A stretch of 64,000 nt of DNA from CAWUKT01 sp963923035 (GTDB taxonomy: Bacteria > Bacteroidota > Bacteroidia > J057 > JADKCL01), in the NCBI GenBank assembly GCA_963923035.1, contig CAWUKT010000036.1:1-64000 (forward strand). The letters are read 5' to 3'. The notes beneath the pieces are model-generated. The model searched no databases. It worked only from the letters and a program-made list of their open reading frames with translations, and was not told the origin of the DNA. Each line of letters begins with the position of its first letter. Position 1 is the first letter of the stretch. This document shows, piece after piece, positions 29,790 through 38,711 of the stretch. A program made the translations under genes and the position numbers.

Positions 29790-32700
29790 TTAAGCGGATT
29801 GGGGAGAGGTATCTACCAAGGTAGATGTCAGACTTACTTGTTCCTCTACTGATGCCAGTCGAACCATATCCAATTTTAGAATACCCATTTGTTCTTCGAT
29901 CTTCTCTTCAGAGCCACCTTTTTGATCAATGGTTTTTTGCATGGTATCGATGTACTTTTGGCCGTATTTTTCAACTTCGGAAATTGCCGAATCGGCGCTG
30001 TTCATGTACTTTTTTTCAAGGAGCTCTTGAACTTTGTCCAAGACTACTTTTACTAGTTCTCCTATACCTTCTCGAATCTGTTTTTTATAGCGGTTCAACT
30101 TGAAGGAATATTTAGGCAGTCGAACTTCATCAACAGTGTCCACTCCCAAAAGGTCGAATATTGGTTTGAAAATGCGTCCTATCCAGTTCAAGTTGCTTTT
30201 TACTTTCCAATCAACGATCCGATCCATTTCTTTTTCTACATCCCGCAAGAAAGCGTCTAAATTAGGCATTGATATAGATACAGGCTGAGGATTCAGTTCT
30301 ATACGAAGATGGCTATTAAGAACCCCTTCAATTTTTCGAATGGTAGGCTCCAGTTCTTGTTCTATTTCTTCTTGAAAAGATCTGTAATCAGCAAAGAGGT
30401 TATTAGAAATGGTATTCCATGCCAATGAGAATTCTTCTTTGATGATCCATAAGACAGAGCGATTGACATCGTCTAATTGAGCGAATATTATCTCCTCACT
30501 ATCAGCACTTATTTCCCAATCGTCTTTTTTGAAAATTCCCCAGAGCCCTGTGTTCACTTTTTTAAGATTTCCAGTATTGCTAAATACGTCATCAATATTC
30601 CTGACAATTTTATTTTGTAAATTTTTTAGGTCGTTGTAAACTGAGAGCATCGTTTTTTTTTGAAATGTTTCGACCTTGTCATCAAGTCTCTCCACCTGTT
30701 TAATAATCTGGGCGATTTCATCTGAAAGAATAGCAATCTCCTCTTTAGAACTTTCCAATGCAGCGATGGTGACTTTTATATTGTTTCCTACTTCATTGAC
30801 CACATATTGAATCTCTTCAAATACCGATTGAATTAGAATTTTTGAACTGTTCCGGGTCACAACGTTCAGTACCTGATTGTTTAAACCAGAAAAGCCAGAT
30901 TTTTTTAGAATGGTCTTTATCGCTAATTCTAGCATGCCCTTTCCAGAAGCTTCTTCCCACATTTCTCCAAATGCAATTTTCTTAAAATCGTTCAGTTGGC
31001 CCTTTGTTGCTTGCCCTGTTTCAACCCTCCGGGATAGCAAGGCCCTTTCTGCAGAAAGCAAAACGATATCGTGCATTGAAACTTCGAGGTCAAGATGCTT
31101 TTTGAGAAGTTTTTGGACATAAATCTGGATCGCTTCCCCTGCCATTTGCTTTTCCTTGTCATGTCTGTTGACTTGGTCCACCTTATTTACCACAAAGAAG
31201 ACTCTGCCAATATGATTTGAAAACAAACGTACTTTCCATGACTTTAAATTTTTGAGGATCGCTTCTTCGTCTTGAGTATTGAGTTTGGTGAAGTCAAGCA
31301 GGTAAATCAAAACATCCGATTCCATTGCAATTCTTTCAACCTGTGCTCTCAGTGGTGTTAACCCAGCCTCGTTGGTTCCAGGAGTATCCAGAATGTCAAA
31401 GCCGAACTTTCCCAGTTTGGTCTCTGAGAGAGCAGCCACGTTTACCTCAAGGTTTAGATTTGGTAGATTTCCAATTTGCTTTTCCCTGGCCTCTTTATTT
31501 AGATCGGAAATCTTTTTCCGAACAGGACCCGGGCCTTTAGCCAGTTCCTTGTCTTTTTCGAATAGAGTGCCAACTTTTCTGTTCGGATTGTGACGAATCT
31601 GAATGACCCGCATGGTCTCCGCTACAGTTGCGGATGGTAAATACTCATCTCCGATCCAAGCATTTAACAAGGTGGATTTCCCTGCCTTTACCAAGGCCAT
31701 AACGGAAACTTTGAAGCGCCGCTTATTCCATTTCAATTGGGCTTTTTGCAAACGTTCTTGTATCTCTGGAAGCCATTCATAATTCATCGAACTTCCTTTT
31801 AGCTCCTGAAGGAGTAACTGAACTTCTTCCAATAGCTTTTCCATTTGTTGCTCTTTCTCATTGAAAAGATCTTCATTGGAAAGGCTGGCAGCCCTTTCTT
31901 GGAGTTGGTTTTTTTTGTGTTCGATGGAGTCTAGCAGCAAGTAATTTAGGATCGCTTTTCCGTCACCTTGTATCGCAGCGTTTGCAACTTCAAATGCGGA
32001 TTCGACATCTCCATCCTTCGCATACTGAAGGTAGAATAGCCTTGAAAAATCAACAGCGTTGACATCCATGATTTCTTCTCTCATAGAGATAACCCCATCT
32101 GCAAACGGTTTCACTTTTTTACCAATATCGCCTGTTGTACAGGCATTGAGAATCATGAGTTTGAGGCGGAGGCTGCTTCCCTGAAATATTTTTTGAAGGT
32201 TTTCACCTGTAAGTGGTGCCGCACCTCCGCTTTTATCTTCCAAGAACATATCACGAGTAGTCGACGCCTCCAGAATGCCACCGTGACCGGCAAAATGGAA
32301 AATATCGGGTTGAAATTTCACGAGGGCTTCCACCATTCCAGCAATGGTATTTTCTGTTGGGATACAAATTTCAAATCGGTCTCCTTCATCAGACTCCTCA
32401 ATGACTCGACGGATTTCATCGAATTCTTTTTCAATATTCAGTTTGTTCGTATCGATCGGGTTGGCGCCAGCCAACAATACTTTTATTGGCTTTTGATTGT
32501 CCATTCCTATTTCGATTGCTTTTTGGTGGGCGGGGGAATTGTTAGCGTGGTCTTTCCGGGAACTCACGTATTGATAGGTGATAACATTGGGGTGGGTAGA
32601 AGGGTGAATTTGGGCTCCAAGGGCAAATGCCAACCCGCATTGTACTCCTGTAAAAAGGTGGACAACGGAATCTTTTCCGAATTTCTGCTGGATTTGGTCC

Positions 32701-33302
32701 AAGACGTCCTCGAAGGCTGCGGCCACTTCGAACAACTCCTCTTCGGTGCGCAATTCATTTTTACCAATCGGCGTGGACCTAATTTGAATCTCTGCGATTG
32801 CATCAGGTACTGCAACTCGCGCATCCTCTATATCAACTTCAAAGGAGCTGTATATGCCAACAATAATGGGGCCGGATTTGGATATTTTTTCGGGTGGTAA
32901 TCCTGAAATATCGACTCGAAAAAATTTATCAGGGTCTCTATTGGACCACTTCCATAAGTCTTGAGTCCTGCCGTGGTCCCTGTTTAGAACAGAATAACTT
33001 GCTCCAGACTGCTTGACCAAAAAGCCAAGGTGTGCTGCAAGTGGTATGGGCGCTACCCCCATATAGACTATCTGTGCTTGGGGGGCAGACTTGATAGCGG
33101 GCAACAAATTCTTTTGGTACCATTTCTTTTGCTTTCTCTTTTGTTTTGCCCAATCCCAATTTGCAGCATCAGCAACAGAGGTTTGTTTTTCAGGAAAGGG
33201 ATTGGCATTAAGGACCAGGGTACTCGGGCCAAGTTCTTCTTTGGCTATTTCGTCGTTAAAATTGAGGTGGACGGGCTGGATAATGGCAATGCTCTTATTC
33301 AT
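29790..33302 (-). CDS. SAVED-CHAT-dynamin tripartite effector
   Basis: A 1170-residue fusion. Residues ~1-265 resemble SAVED, the cyclic-oligonucleotide sensor of CBASS (VVHLFTGVQCGLAFALGAQI; ITYQYVS). Residues ~270-460 are a CHAT caspase domain (KVLLAGANP; His340 in FHFAGHG; Cys388 in MILNACTT). Residues ~480-1150 are a dynamin-like GTPase: G1 LVKAGKST (536-544, with Ala at the usual first Gly), G3 DTPG (639-642), G4 NKVD (706-709), then long coiled helices with a hydrophobic patch near 1060. The start overlaps the stop of the JAMM gene by 4 nt. SAVED-CHAT proteases are known, but a dynamin module on the same chain is unusual. The expected logic is nucleotide binding, oligomerisation, proteolysis and possibly membrane remodelling. 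Confidence 0.87.
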   Translation of the reverse strand: MNKSIAIIQPVHLNFNDEIAKEELGPSTLVLNANPFPEKQTSVADAANWDWAKQKRKQKKWYQKNLLPAIKSAPQAQIVYMGVAPIPLAAHLGFLVKQSGASYSVLNRDHGRTQDLWKWSNRDPDKFFRVDISGLPPEKISKSGPIIVGIYSSFEVDIEDARVAVPDAIAEIQIRSTPIGKNELRTEEELFEVAAAFEDVLDQIQQKFGKDSVVHLFTGVQCGLAFALGAQIHPSTHPNVITYQYVSSRKDHANNSPAHQKAIEIGMDNQKPIKVLLAGANPIDTNKLNIEKEFDEIRRVIEESDEGDRFEICIPTENTIAGMVEALVKFQPDIFHFAGHGGILEASTTRDMFLEDKSGGAAPLTGENLQKIFQGSSLRLKLMILNACTTGDIGKKVKPFADGVISMREEIMDVNAVDFSRLFYLQYAKDGDVESAFEVANAAIQGDGKAILNYLLLDSIEHKKNQLQERAASLSNEDLFNEKEQQMEKLLEEVQLLLQELKGSSMNYEWLPEIQERLQKAQLKWNKRRFKVSVMALVKAGKSTLLNAWIGDEYLPSATVAETMRVIQIRHNPNRKVGTLFEKDKELAKGPGPVRKKISDLNKEAREKQIGNLPNLNLEVNVAALSETKLGKFGFDILDTPGTNEAGLTPLRAQVERIAMESDVLIYLLDFTKLNTQDEEAILKNLKSWKVRLFSNHIGRVFFVVNKVDQVNRHDKEKQMAGEAIQIYVQKLLKKHLDLEVSMHDIVLLSAERALLSRRVETGQATKGQLNDFKKIAFGEMWEEASGKGMLELAIKTILKKSGFSGLNNQVLNVVTRNSSKILIQSVFEEIQYVVNEVGNNIKVTIAALESSKEEIAILSDEIAQIIKQVERLDDKVETFQKKTMLSVYNDLKNLQNKIVRNIDDVFSNTGNLKKVNTGLWGIFKKDDWEISADSEEIIFAQLDDVNRSVLWIIKEEFSLAWNTISNNLFADYRSFQEEIEQELEPTIRKIEGVLNSHLRIELNPQPVSISMPNLDAFLRDVEKEMDRIVDWKVKSNLNWIGRIFKPIFDLLGVDTVDEVRLPKYSFKLNRYKKQIREGIGELVKVVLDKVQELLEKKYMNSADSAISEVEKYGQKYIDTMQKTIDQKGGSEEKIEEQMGILKLDMVRLASVEEQVSLTSTLVDTSPQSA

Positions 33303-33781
33303 AGAACTTGAGGTTTTATGTGTTTAAGTTGTTTGAATTCGGGTTTCTCATTTGACTGAATGCCTTCCCAAAGGTGCAGGTTGCGGTAGCCCCAAATGAT
33401 GAAAAACAGGCTTGAGTGCTGTGTCACAAGATTTCTCCAGACTCGGCGATCAACCCTTGAAGGTTGAGGAGATAAATAGGGATGGGTATGCCACTCCCCG
33501 AGATAATCAATGGACCCATCAGAGTCCTCCCATGCTTGGTGGAGGAAAGGTTCATGATCGCCACGAAAGCGGAAAAATCGGTAGCGTTTTTGCTTGTCAT
33601 GTGGACCAGGGACCGTTACATCATCAATGATGACATCATTGGAGTCTTTCAACCAGCGCCCCATAAGAATACCACCTGATTCGGGCTCATCTCCCCAGAA
33701 GGATTGCTTGTAAAGCTCCATTTTCTGGAGAGCTTCTGGCTTTATAAGAACTTTACCGGAAGTGTTTCTTTGAAATATCAT
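33299..33781 (-). CDS. Cap3-like JAMM/MPN isopeptidase
   Basis: A 160-residue JAB/MPN metalloprotease with a complete JAMM set: Glu34 in ESGGILMG, His98 and His100 in GEWHTHPYL, then Ser108 and Asp111 (S-x2-D). In type II CBASS, Cap3 removes the conjugate that Cap2 places on the CD-NTase, tuning its activity. It is translationally coupled on both sides by 4-nt overlaps with the Cap2-like and SAVED genes. The length is typical for Cap3. Confidence 0.92.
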   Translation of the reverse strand: MIFQRNTSGKVLIKPEALQKMELYKQSFWGDEPESGGILMGRWLKDSNDVIIDDVTVPGPHDKQKRYRFFRFRGDHEPFLHQAWEDSDGSIDYLGEWHTHPYLSPQPSRVDRRVWRNLVTQHSSLFFIIWGYRNLHLWEGIQSNEKPEFKQLKHIKPQVL

Positions 33782-35586
33782 GAGGTCTCATTTTTGGGGT
33801 TGCAGATGGGACAGTTGGGGAGATGATATTGATACCGTCTTTCAAGAAGCTCCTCAGAATTCAGTTGAAACCGGGGAGAAAGGGAATAACCTTGTTCAAG
33901 GAATGTAGATGAGGCGCCCTTCCAGGAGATCAGGGGGTTCCCATGTTCTCTGTCGGTCAAAAACCGAACCGCAAGTCGAACAGCGTTGATCGCTGTTTGA
34001 TTTGCGTCCAGAGAAGAGAACGGGGTAAAATAGGAGCTACAACCCGCAAGGGTTTTACCGAAGTACTGATCGGGAGCTGCAAATGTAGCTCGGTTGGAGA
34101 ATTCGCGTTGGGGATCACTGGAAAGGCTGGTGAATAGACAGTTGAGGCAACCAGAATTCTTTTTGTTGTTGACCAATATAGAATGCCCCCCGATACCAAG
34201 TGCTTCCACCCATGTGAATATCGCAGGCGGCATTTGGGGATCTAAATGCAGCATTTCATTCAGGAATAGTTCGACGGTCATATTTCCCGTGGCAGAAATT
34301 ATGAGATCATATTTTTTGAGGTCAATTTTTCCTGTTTGGATGAGTGACAGAATATCACCGGTGTAAGGCTCAGATTGAAGGAATGGAATCCGGGCTTTGA
34401 GTTCTTCGCCTAGGGCGGCAGTTTTGGGGAATCCCCAGACCCCGTAGTTTACTCCTAATTGGTGCCGGAAAACATTATCGACGTCTATCCGGTCGTAGTC
34501 GCATAGGTCCACCTTTCCAACCCCTGCTTTTGCGAGTTCAGAGGCAACAGTTCCTCCTACAGCTCCACAACCAACCACCAAGACTTTCTTGGAACTTAAA
34601 CCGGCGTTTCCTCCACCTCGCTGAATTAAGAACTCCTGGTCCATACGAATTACTTCTACTGCCTCTCCTGAAATGAATGCGGAGGAAAGCCCCACTCCTT
34701 TTTTTTCTATTTCAGACTTGATCAATGCCCCCACAAGTGCGCTGTTACCTTGAGAAATGGGTATGCTGATTAAGAAGAACTCAACGATCTTGGTGTGTCC
34801 TTCATTCAACCATGATTTTTGATTTTTCTCTCTCAAGCGCTGAAATGCTCTGCGGTCAGAACGTTTTAACCGATTTAGAATCTCGTTTTCGAAGCTGATT
34901 TCATCGTAGAATTTTCCCCATTCTGGAGGGGAAAAGCCATTTAGCTCTGATAGGGGAAGAAAGTACCCTTTTGAATAAGTCCAGTTCCCCCCAATTGCTT
35001 TCGTTTTTGAAATCAATTCTTCTTCATTATCAGTCACAAACACGGTTGGGGGGATATTCAATAGAGGGAAAGCAAGAACTCCTAATGCGAAAGGCAAGGT
35101 TCTTATACCTGGTGCGTGCAGATCAATAAAAGATATTGCTTGGGTTAAAGAAGCGGAACTGTCCCAGTAAAAGTGAATTTCGGAGAGGAAGTCCTTTTCG
35201 TTTCGATGTTCCAATCCTTCTTCGATGGTTTGGATCAGCTTCTCAACTGAAGAATCAAATATCTCAAGTGGGCGCTTTCGGTCGATTACCATCCCCTCCC
35301 GTTCGTAGTAGCAAACCCCTCCATGAGGGCCAAGATGGGGGATTTTGATCCTAGCCTGATCTCCTGTTACTGAAAAGATGGGCAAGTGAATGGGATACTG
35401 GTGGGGGATTCCCCCCACCAGATGAAATACCTGTTCTCCGACCTTGAGCTCCCCTTCAAATTCAAATCGGCAGAGAGCCCCCCACGTTTGATTAGTCTCT
35501 CTGATAAAAGGATTCCCTAGAGCCGGAGATGTGAGGATATGTCTACGGAGTTCCCCTTCGTCAAATCGGTTGATCGCGTCAATCAT
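33778..35586 (-). CDS. Cap2-like E2-E1 fusion (ubiquitin-like conjugation)
   Basis: A 602-residue protein. The N-terminal E2-like domain contains HGGVCYYE, with Cys92 as candidate conjugating cysteine. A middle linker domain leads to an E1/ThiF adenylation domain (VLVVGCGAVGGTVASEL near 335-351; DLCDYDRIDVDNVFRHQ; LIISATGN). Candidate E1 cysteines are in GCLNCL (480/483) and AGCSS (516). This is the architecture of Cap2, which links the CD-NTase C-terminus to target proteins and primes it. It has 4-nt overlaps with both neighbours. Which cysteine is the E1 nucleophile is not settled by eye. Confidence 0.9.
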   Translation of the reverse strand: MIDAINRFDEGELRRHILTSPALGNPFIRETNQTWGALCRFEFEGELKVGEQVFHLVGGIPHQYPIHLPIFSVTGDQARIKIPHLGPHGGVCYYEREGMVIDRKRPLEIFDSSVEKLIQTIEEGLEHRNEKDFLSEIHFYWDSSASLTQAISFIDLHAPGIRTLPFALGVLAFPLLNIPPTVFVTDNEEELISKTKAIGGNWTYSKGYFLPLSELNGFSPPEWGKFYDEISFENEILNRLKRSDRRAFQRLREKNQKSWLNEGHTKIVEFFLISIPISQGNSALVGALIKSEIEKKGVGLSSAFISGEAVEVIRMDQEFLIQRGGGNAGLSSKKVLVVGCGAVGGTVASELAKAGVGKVDLCDYDRIDVDNVFRHQLGVNYGVWGFPKTAALGEELKARIPFLQSEPYTGDILSLIQTGKIDLKKYDLIISATGNMTVELFLNEMLHLDPQMPPAIFTWVEALGIGGHSILVNNKKNSGCLNCLFTSLSSDPQREFSNRATFAAPDQYFGKTLAGCSSYFTPFSSLDANQTAINAVRLAVRFLTDREHGNPLISWKGASSTFLEQGYSLSPRFQLNSEELLERRYQYHLPNCPICNPKNETS

Positions 35587-36596
35587 GCAGAATGGCTGGA
35601 AGTGATGAATGGTTTGGGACGATTTTGGGCAGTATCCTTCTTGTTTGGCACGGGAAAGTCCCCACCCAGAAATTCTTGGATATTCTTTGCATCCTCATGA
35701 GGATCAATCCCATTTATTGCGCCATCCAATACTTCGTTCAATTTTTTCAGCTTGATTTTTAAATCAGCTTTTTGGTTGTCGCTCATCTTTTCGAACAGGT
35801 CATTGAAGGGGGTAACAGGGAGCTTAATTGAGATGTCAACGAGCCATGTGAATGAATTCAAAATTCCATTGACGAAATCACGCAAAGCACGGAGGTCATT
35901 GTAGTACACTTTGTTGGCAGTGTAGTCTTCCTCCTTATTGGGTTGGAAGTATTTCAAAGCCAAAGCAGTAATAGCGATTCCAGTTGGGGCTGCATCTCCA
36001 GTAGATTTAAAATGGATATCTTTCCAACGCTTCAAATAGCGAATACACCGGCGAAATTGTTCCCGGTCTTGAGCGTCATCCAAATGGTTTTGAATGACAA
36101 CTTTTAACTCTTCCGGATCAGCCGGTTGCCAGTTTTTATTGGGAGCGGTAGAGCCTTTGTAGCCTCGGGCTAAATATTTGTCCCCACCACCTTTGGAATC
36201 ACTCCCCCCGTAAATGGCAAGGTCAACATGGTAGAGAGGCTCGTCGCCTTTTTTGTATTGGACCCGAATACAAGGTCGTTTCCATTCAACCTTCCGTTTT
36301 TTTCTTTCCAGTTCATCCGCAATCAAGGACTTGACATGGACCGGATCTTCTTCCAGATGGTCAATATGAAGATGGACTCCGATGTCGATGTCATAGTCTC
36401 CGTCAACGGGTTTGATACCGGTTCCCATGGCATAACTCCCTTGGTTGATCGGGTCAAATGCCGGAATATTATCGGAATCGCGCAGTTCTCCTAACAAGAT
36501 ATCTCGCTTTTCTCGGAGCAAGGCGTTTTCGTCCATGTTATTGAGCTTGATGGCTTCATGGAACTGGGTGAATTGAGTTTGTAAATGTGCTTTCAT
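35583..36596 (-). CDS. CD-NTase (cGAS/DncV-like nucleotidyltransferase) of CBASS
   Basis: A 337-residue nucleotidyltransferase, first gene of the operon. The active site is intact: G53-S54 in NQGSYAMGTG, Asp69 and Asp71 in DGDYDIDIGV, third carboxylate Asp125 in HVDLAIY. It should make a cyclic di- or trinucleotide when phage infection is sensed. A SAVED effector in the same operon favours a cyclic trinucleotide or 3',2'-linked product, as in clade D-type systems, but this is inference. The C-terminus ends in a flexible tail (SSHSA), compatible with Cap2-mediated conjugation. The 266-bp spacer upstream (36597-36862) is shared with the divergent caspase gene. Confidence 0.93.
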   Translation of the reverse strand: MKAHLQTQFTQFHEAIKLNNMDENALLREKRDILLGELRDSDNIPAFDPINQGSYAMGTGIKPVDGDYDIDIGVHLHIDHLEEDPVHVKSLIADELERKKRKVEWKRPCIRVQYKKGDEPLYHVDLAIYGGSDSKGGGDKYLARGYKGSTAPNKNWQPADPEELKVVIQNHLDDAQDREQFRRCIRYLKRWKDIHFKSTGDAAPTGIAITALALKYFQPNKEEDYTANKVYYNDLRALRDFVNGILNSFTWLVDISIKLPVTPFNDLFEKMSDNQKADLKIKLKKLNEVLDGAINGIDPHEDAKNIQEFLGGDFPVPNKKDTAQNRPKPFITSSHSA

Positions 36597-36862
36597 TTAG
36601 AATCGTTTTTTTCTGAATGTGGCGAAGACATAGTGCCACGATCCAAAGGACGGGGATCGTTGATGAAATTGGGATCAAAAAGGTAGGAGGGAATAACGGT
36701 TCTAATAGGAGATGGTACTGTCTGAATTTATTCTAACCTTTGATAGTCCCCTATCCGAAGTTTGAAGATATGGTGTGAATAACCCTTCTACAGATTTTGC
36801 GGTGTTGGGTATAATATTTGGATTACTCATTTTTGATGGGTTCCATCAAATAATTAATACCA

Positions 36863-37816
36863 ATGAATTTTTGTGAAGTGTACCTGGAAGAAGGTAATTA
36901 TTCGAAAGCCATTTCATGTTTGAAGCACTCTTTCCGTGAGGATACTGACACCATAGAAGAGTTAATATTGATTGAAAGGAATCTAAAAACTTTAAAGCGG
37001 TCAGAGCGGCTAATGCAACTCACAAAGGAACAAGCAAGCGTTCAGGCAAATCAAATCCATTTGTCTTTATTTAGGTTGTGTCGGAAGAGACCGGTTAAAG
37101 TGAAAAATGAACTCTCTGGTTCTAAGATGAATCAAAAAGCGCTTGTCATTGGGTGTCAAAACTATCCAGGTGGATGGGCTCTAAGAAATCCCAGAAATGA
37201 TGCTAAAGGGATGGAGAGAGTACTCCAAAATATTGGGATTGATGTGAAATTGGTGTTAGACCCAAACAAGAATGGCTTGATGAATGAAGTTCGTCAATTT
37301 GTGGACGCAATTCAAGATGGGGATACTGTAATGTTCTACTTTTCGGGCCATGGGTGTCAAATAGATGATTCAAATTTTTTGGTTCCAATCCTCGATTTCG
37401 ACCAATTGGAGAACCTTTCTAAGAAAGACCTTCTATCGGCTGAAGAGGTGCTTTCTCTTCTCGCTTCCTCTTCCGCTGGCCCAAAGTTGTTATTGTTGGA
37501 TGCTTGTAGGAATATCGCTCGGACTCGGTCATTGGAAAGAGATCTCTCGGGCACAGGGCTTTCGATTATGGGGCAAGTGGAGAATACCTTTATTGGTTTT
37601 TCTGCGGCTCCAGGGAAGGTGGCTTCTGATGGGATAGGCGATAATGGCTTGTTCACAGGAAGATTATTGAAGCATCTCCCAACTCCTGAAAAATCAATTA
37701 CCCAAATATTTCAACTTGTCCGAGATGATGTTGTTAGGCTATCTGGAGGTAAACAGCGTCCTTGGAGTACTTCTGATTTATCGCCTGATTTCATATTCGA
37801 GGACGACGTTTTATAA
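36863..37816 (+). CDS. Caspase-like protease with EAD-like N-terminus
   Basis: A 317-residue protein. Residues ~1-85 are helical (NLKTLKRSERLMQLTKEQAS, then ANQIHLSLFRLC), resembling effector-associated death-like domains of the EAD11 kind. The p20 caspase domain starts at KALVIGCQNY, with catalytic His163 in YFSGHGCQ and Cys215 in LLLDACRN. It is transcribed divergently from the CBASS operon. EAD modules normally dock onto a partner carrying the same module, so an adaptor or STAND partner is expected; none with an obvious matching EAD was seen. It may be a protease cleaved or recruited by the SAVED-CHAT protein. Confidence 0.82.
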   Translation: MNFCEVYLEEGNYSKAISCLKHSFREDTDTIEELILIERNLKTLKRSERLMQLTKEQASVQANQIHLSLFRLCRKRPVKVKNELSGSKMNQKALVIGCQNYPGGWALRNPRNDAKGMERVLQNIGIDVKLVLDPNKNGLMNEVRQFVDAIQDGDTVMFYFSGHGCQIDDSNFLVPILDFDQLENLSKKDLLSAEEVLSLLASSSAGPKLLLLDACRNIARTRSLERDLSGTGLSIMGQVENTFIGFSAAPGKVASDGIGDNGLFTGRLLKHLPTPEKSITQIFQLVRDDVVRLSGGKQRPWSTSDLSPDFIFEDDVL

Positions 37817-37823
37817 ATTGTAA

Positions 37824-38711
37824 TTAGGTTGATTTATGGTCAACTTTTTCCCTAAGATCTGTTAATGTCCTAATAATCCTTTCGCATATCTGATTTCCTT
37901 GAACCAAAACTTCCTCTTTTGTAAGCAACTTTGTTCTATCCTGTTTATCTAAATAGTTCCATGTTCTAATGTGTAAAGATATCTCTCCTTCAAAATCTTT
38001 TTTTGAGAACTCATCTATTTCAAATCCTTGCAGACTCCTTCTTAAACTCAATAGTGCTTTTAAAACATTTCCAGATTCGATTTGAGATCTAATTTCATCT
38101 AGCTTCGAGCTATTTATTTTTTTTGCCCTAAATAGGCTATCCTCCAATTTTTTCTTTAATGGTTTTGATTTTTTCGGATAGGTAGTTTTCTGATTGAAGC
38201 CAAGATAATTACTCAGATCGAAATTGTTATAAATCCGATTTCGCTTTGATGAGTATTCTTTGTAGCCTTTGTAATTCAGTTGATATAAGCAGTTCCGACA
38301 GACTTCAAGCTTCTTTTTCTGGTGGTAATCAATGTCTTCGCCTCTTTTGATGTCAATGTGAAAAACCCCGGAATTGTTTATTGAGGCGACATACTTTTTA
38401 TATTTTTGGGAAGTTCTAGCTGATTTAAGGGTCGGACAATCACAAAGGTGATATTTATACTTTCCTCCGCTCCTTTGTTTTTTGATATAGAGTACAACAT
38501 CTTGATTTGCAATTTTAAAAGCCCCACTTCCCGAAGTTGCAATCTGATCAAAAGTGATTTCTAAATCCCTTTTTGTCAGAAGCTCTTCAAGTAGAGACCT
38601 CAGATCCCTTGGTACCCAGTTTTCTTCAAAAACATGGAGATAAGGTGCTCTCATTTTTTTTCGTAGAATGTTGAGTTCAGGGTGGAGTTTGAAGTCGGGA
38701 AGCTGATTCAT
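37824..38711 (-). CDS. Cys-rich putative third component of the Zorya-like module
   Basis: A 295-residue protein, last gene of the zorA-zorB-like operon (its ATG directly follows the zorB-like stop). A C-x-C (HLCDCPTL) and, ~50 residues later, C-x2-C (VCRNCLYQLNYKGY) could form a zinc knuckle. Conserved-looking aromatic/basic residues and HIDIKRG lie around them, and the C-terminal third is helical. The layout is reminiscent of treble-clef or HNH-type nucleases, but a full His-Asn-His set is not evident. Type I Zorya carries ZorC/ZorD and type II carries ZorE; this protein does not obviously match either. No firm function is assigned. Confidence 0.6.
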   Translation of the reverse strand: MNQLPDFKLHPELNILRKKMRAPYLHVFEENWVPRDLRSLLEELLTKRDLEITFDQIATSGSGAFKIANQDVVLYIKKQRSGGKYKYHLCDCPTLKSARTSQKYKKYVASINNSGVFHIDIKRGEDIDYHQKKKLEVCRNCLYQLNYKGYKEYSSKRNRIYNNFDLSNYLGFNQKTTYPKKSKPLKKKLEDSLFRAKKINSSKLDEIRSQIESGNVLKALLSLRRSLQGFEIDEFSKKDFEGEISLHIRTWNYLDKQDRTKLLTKEEVLVQGNQICERIIRTLTDLREKVDHKST

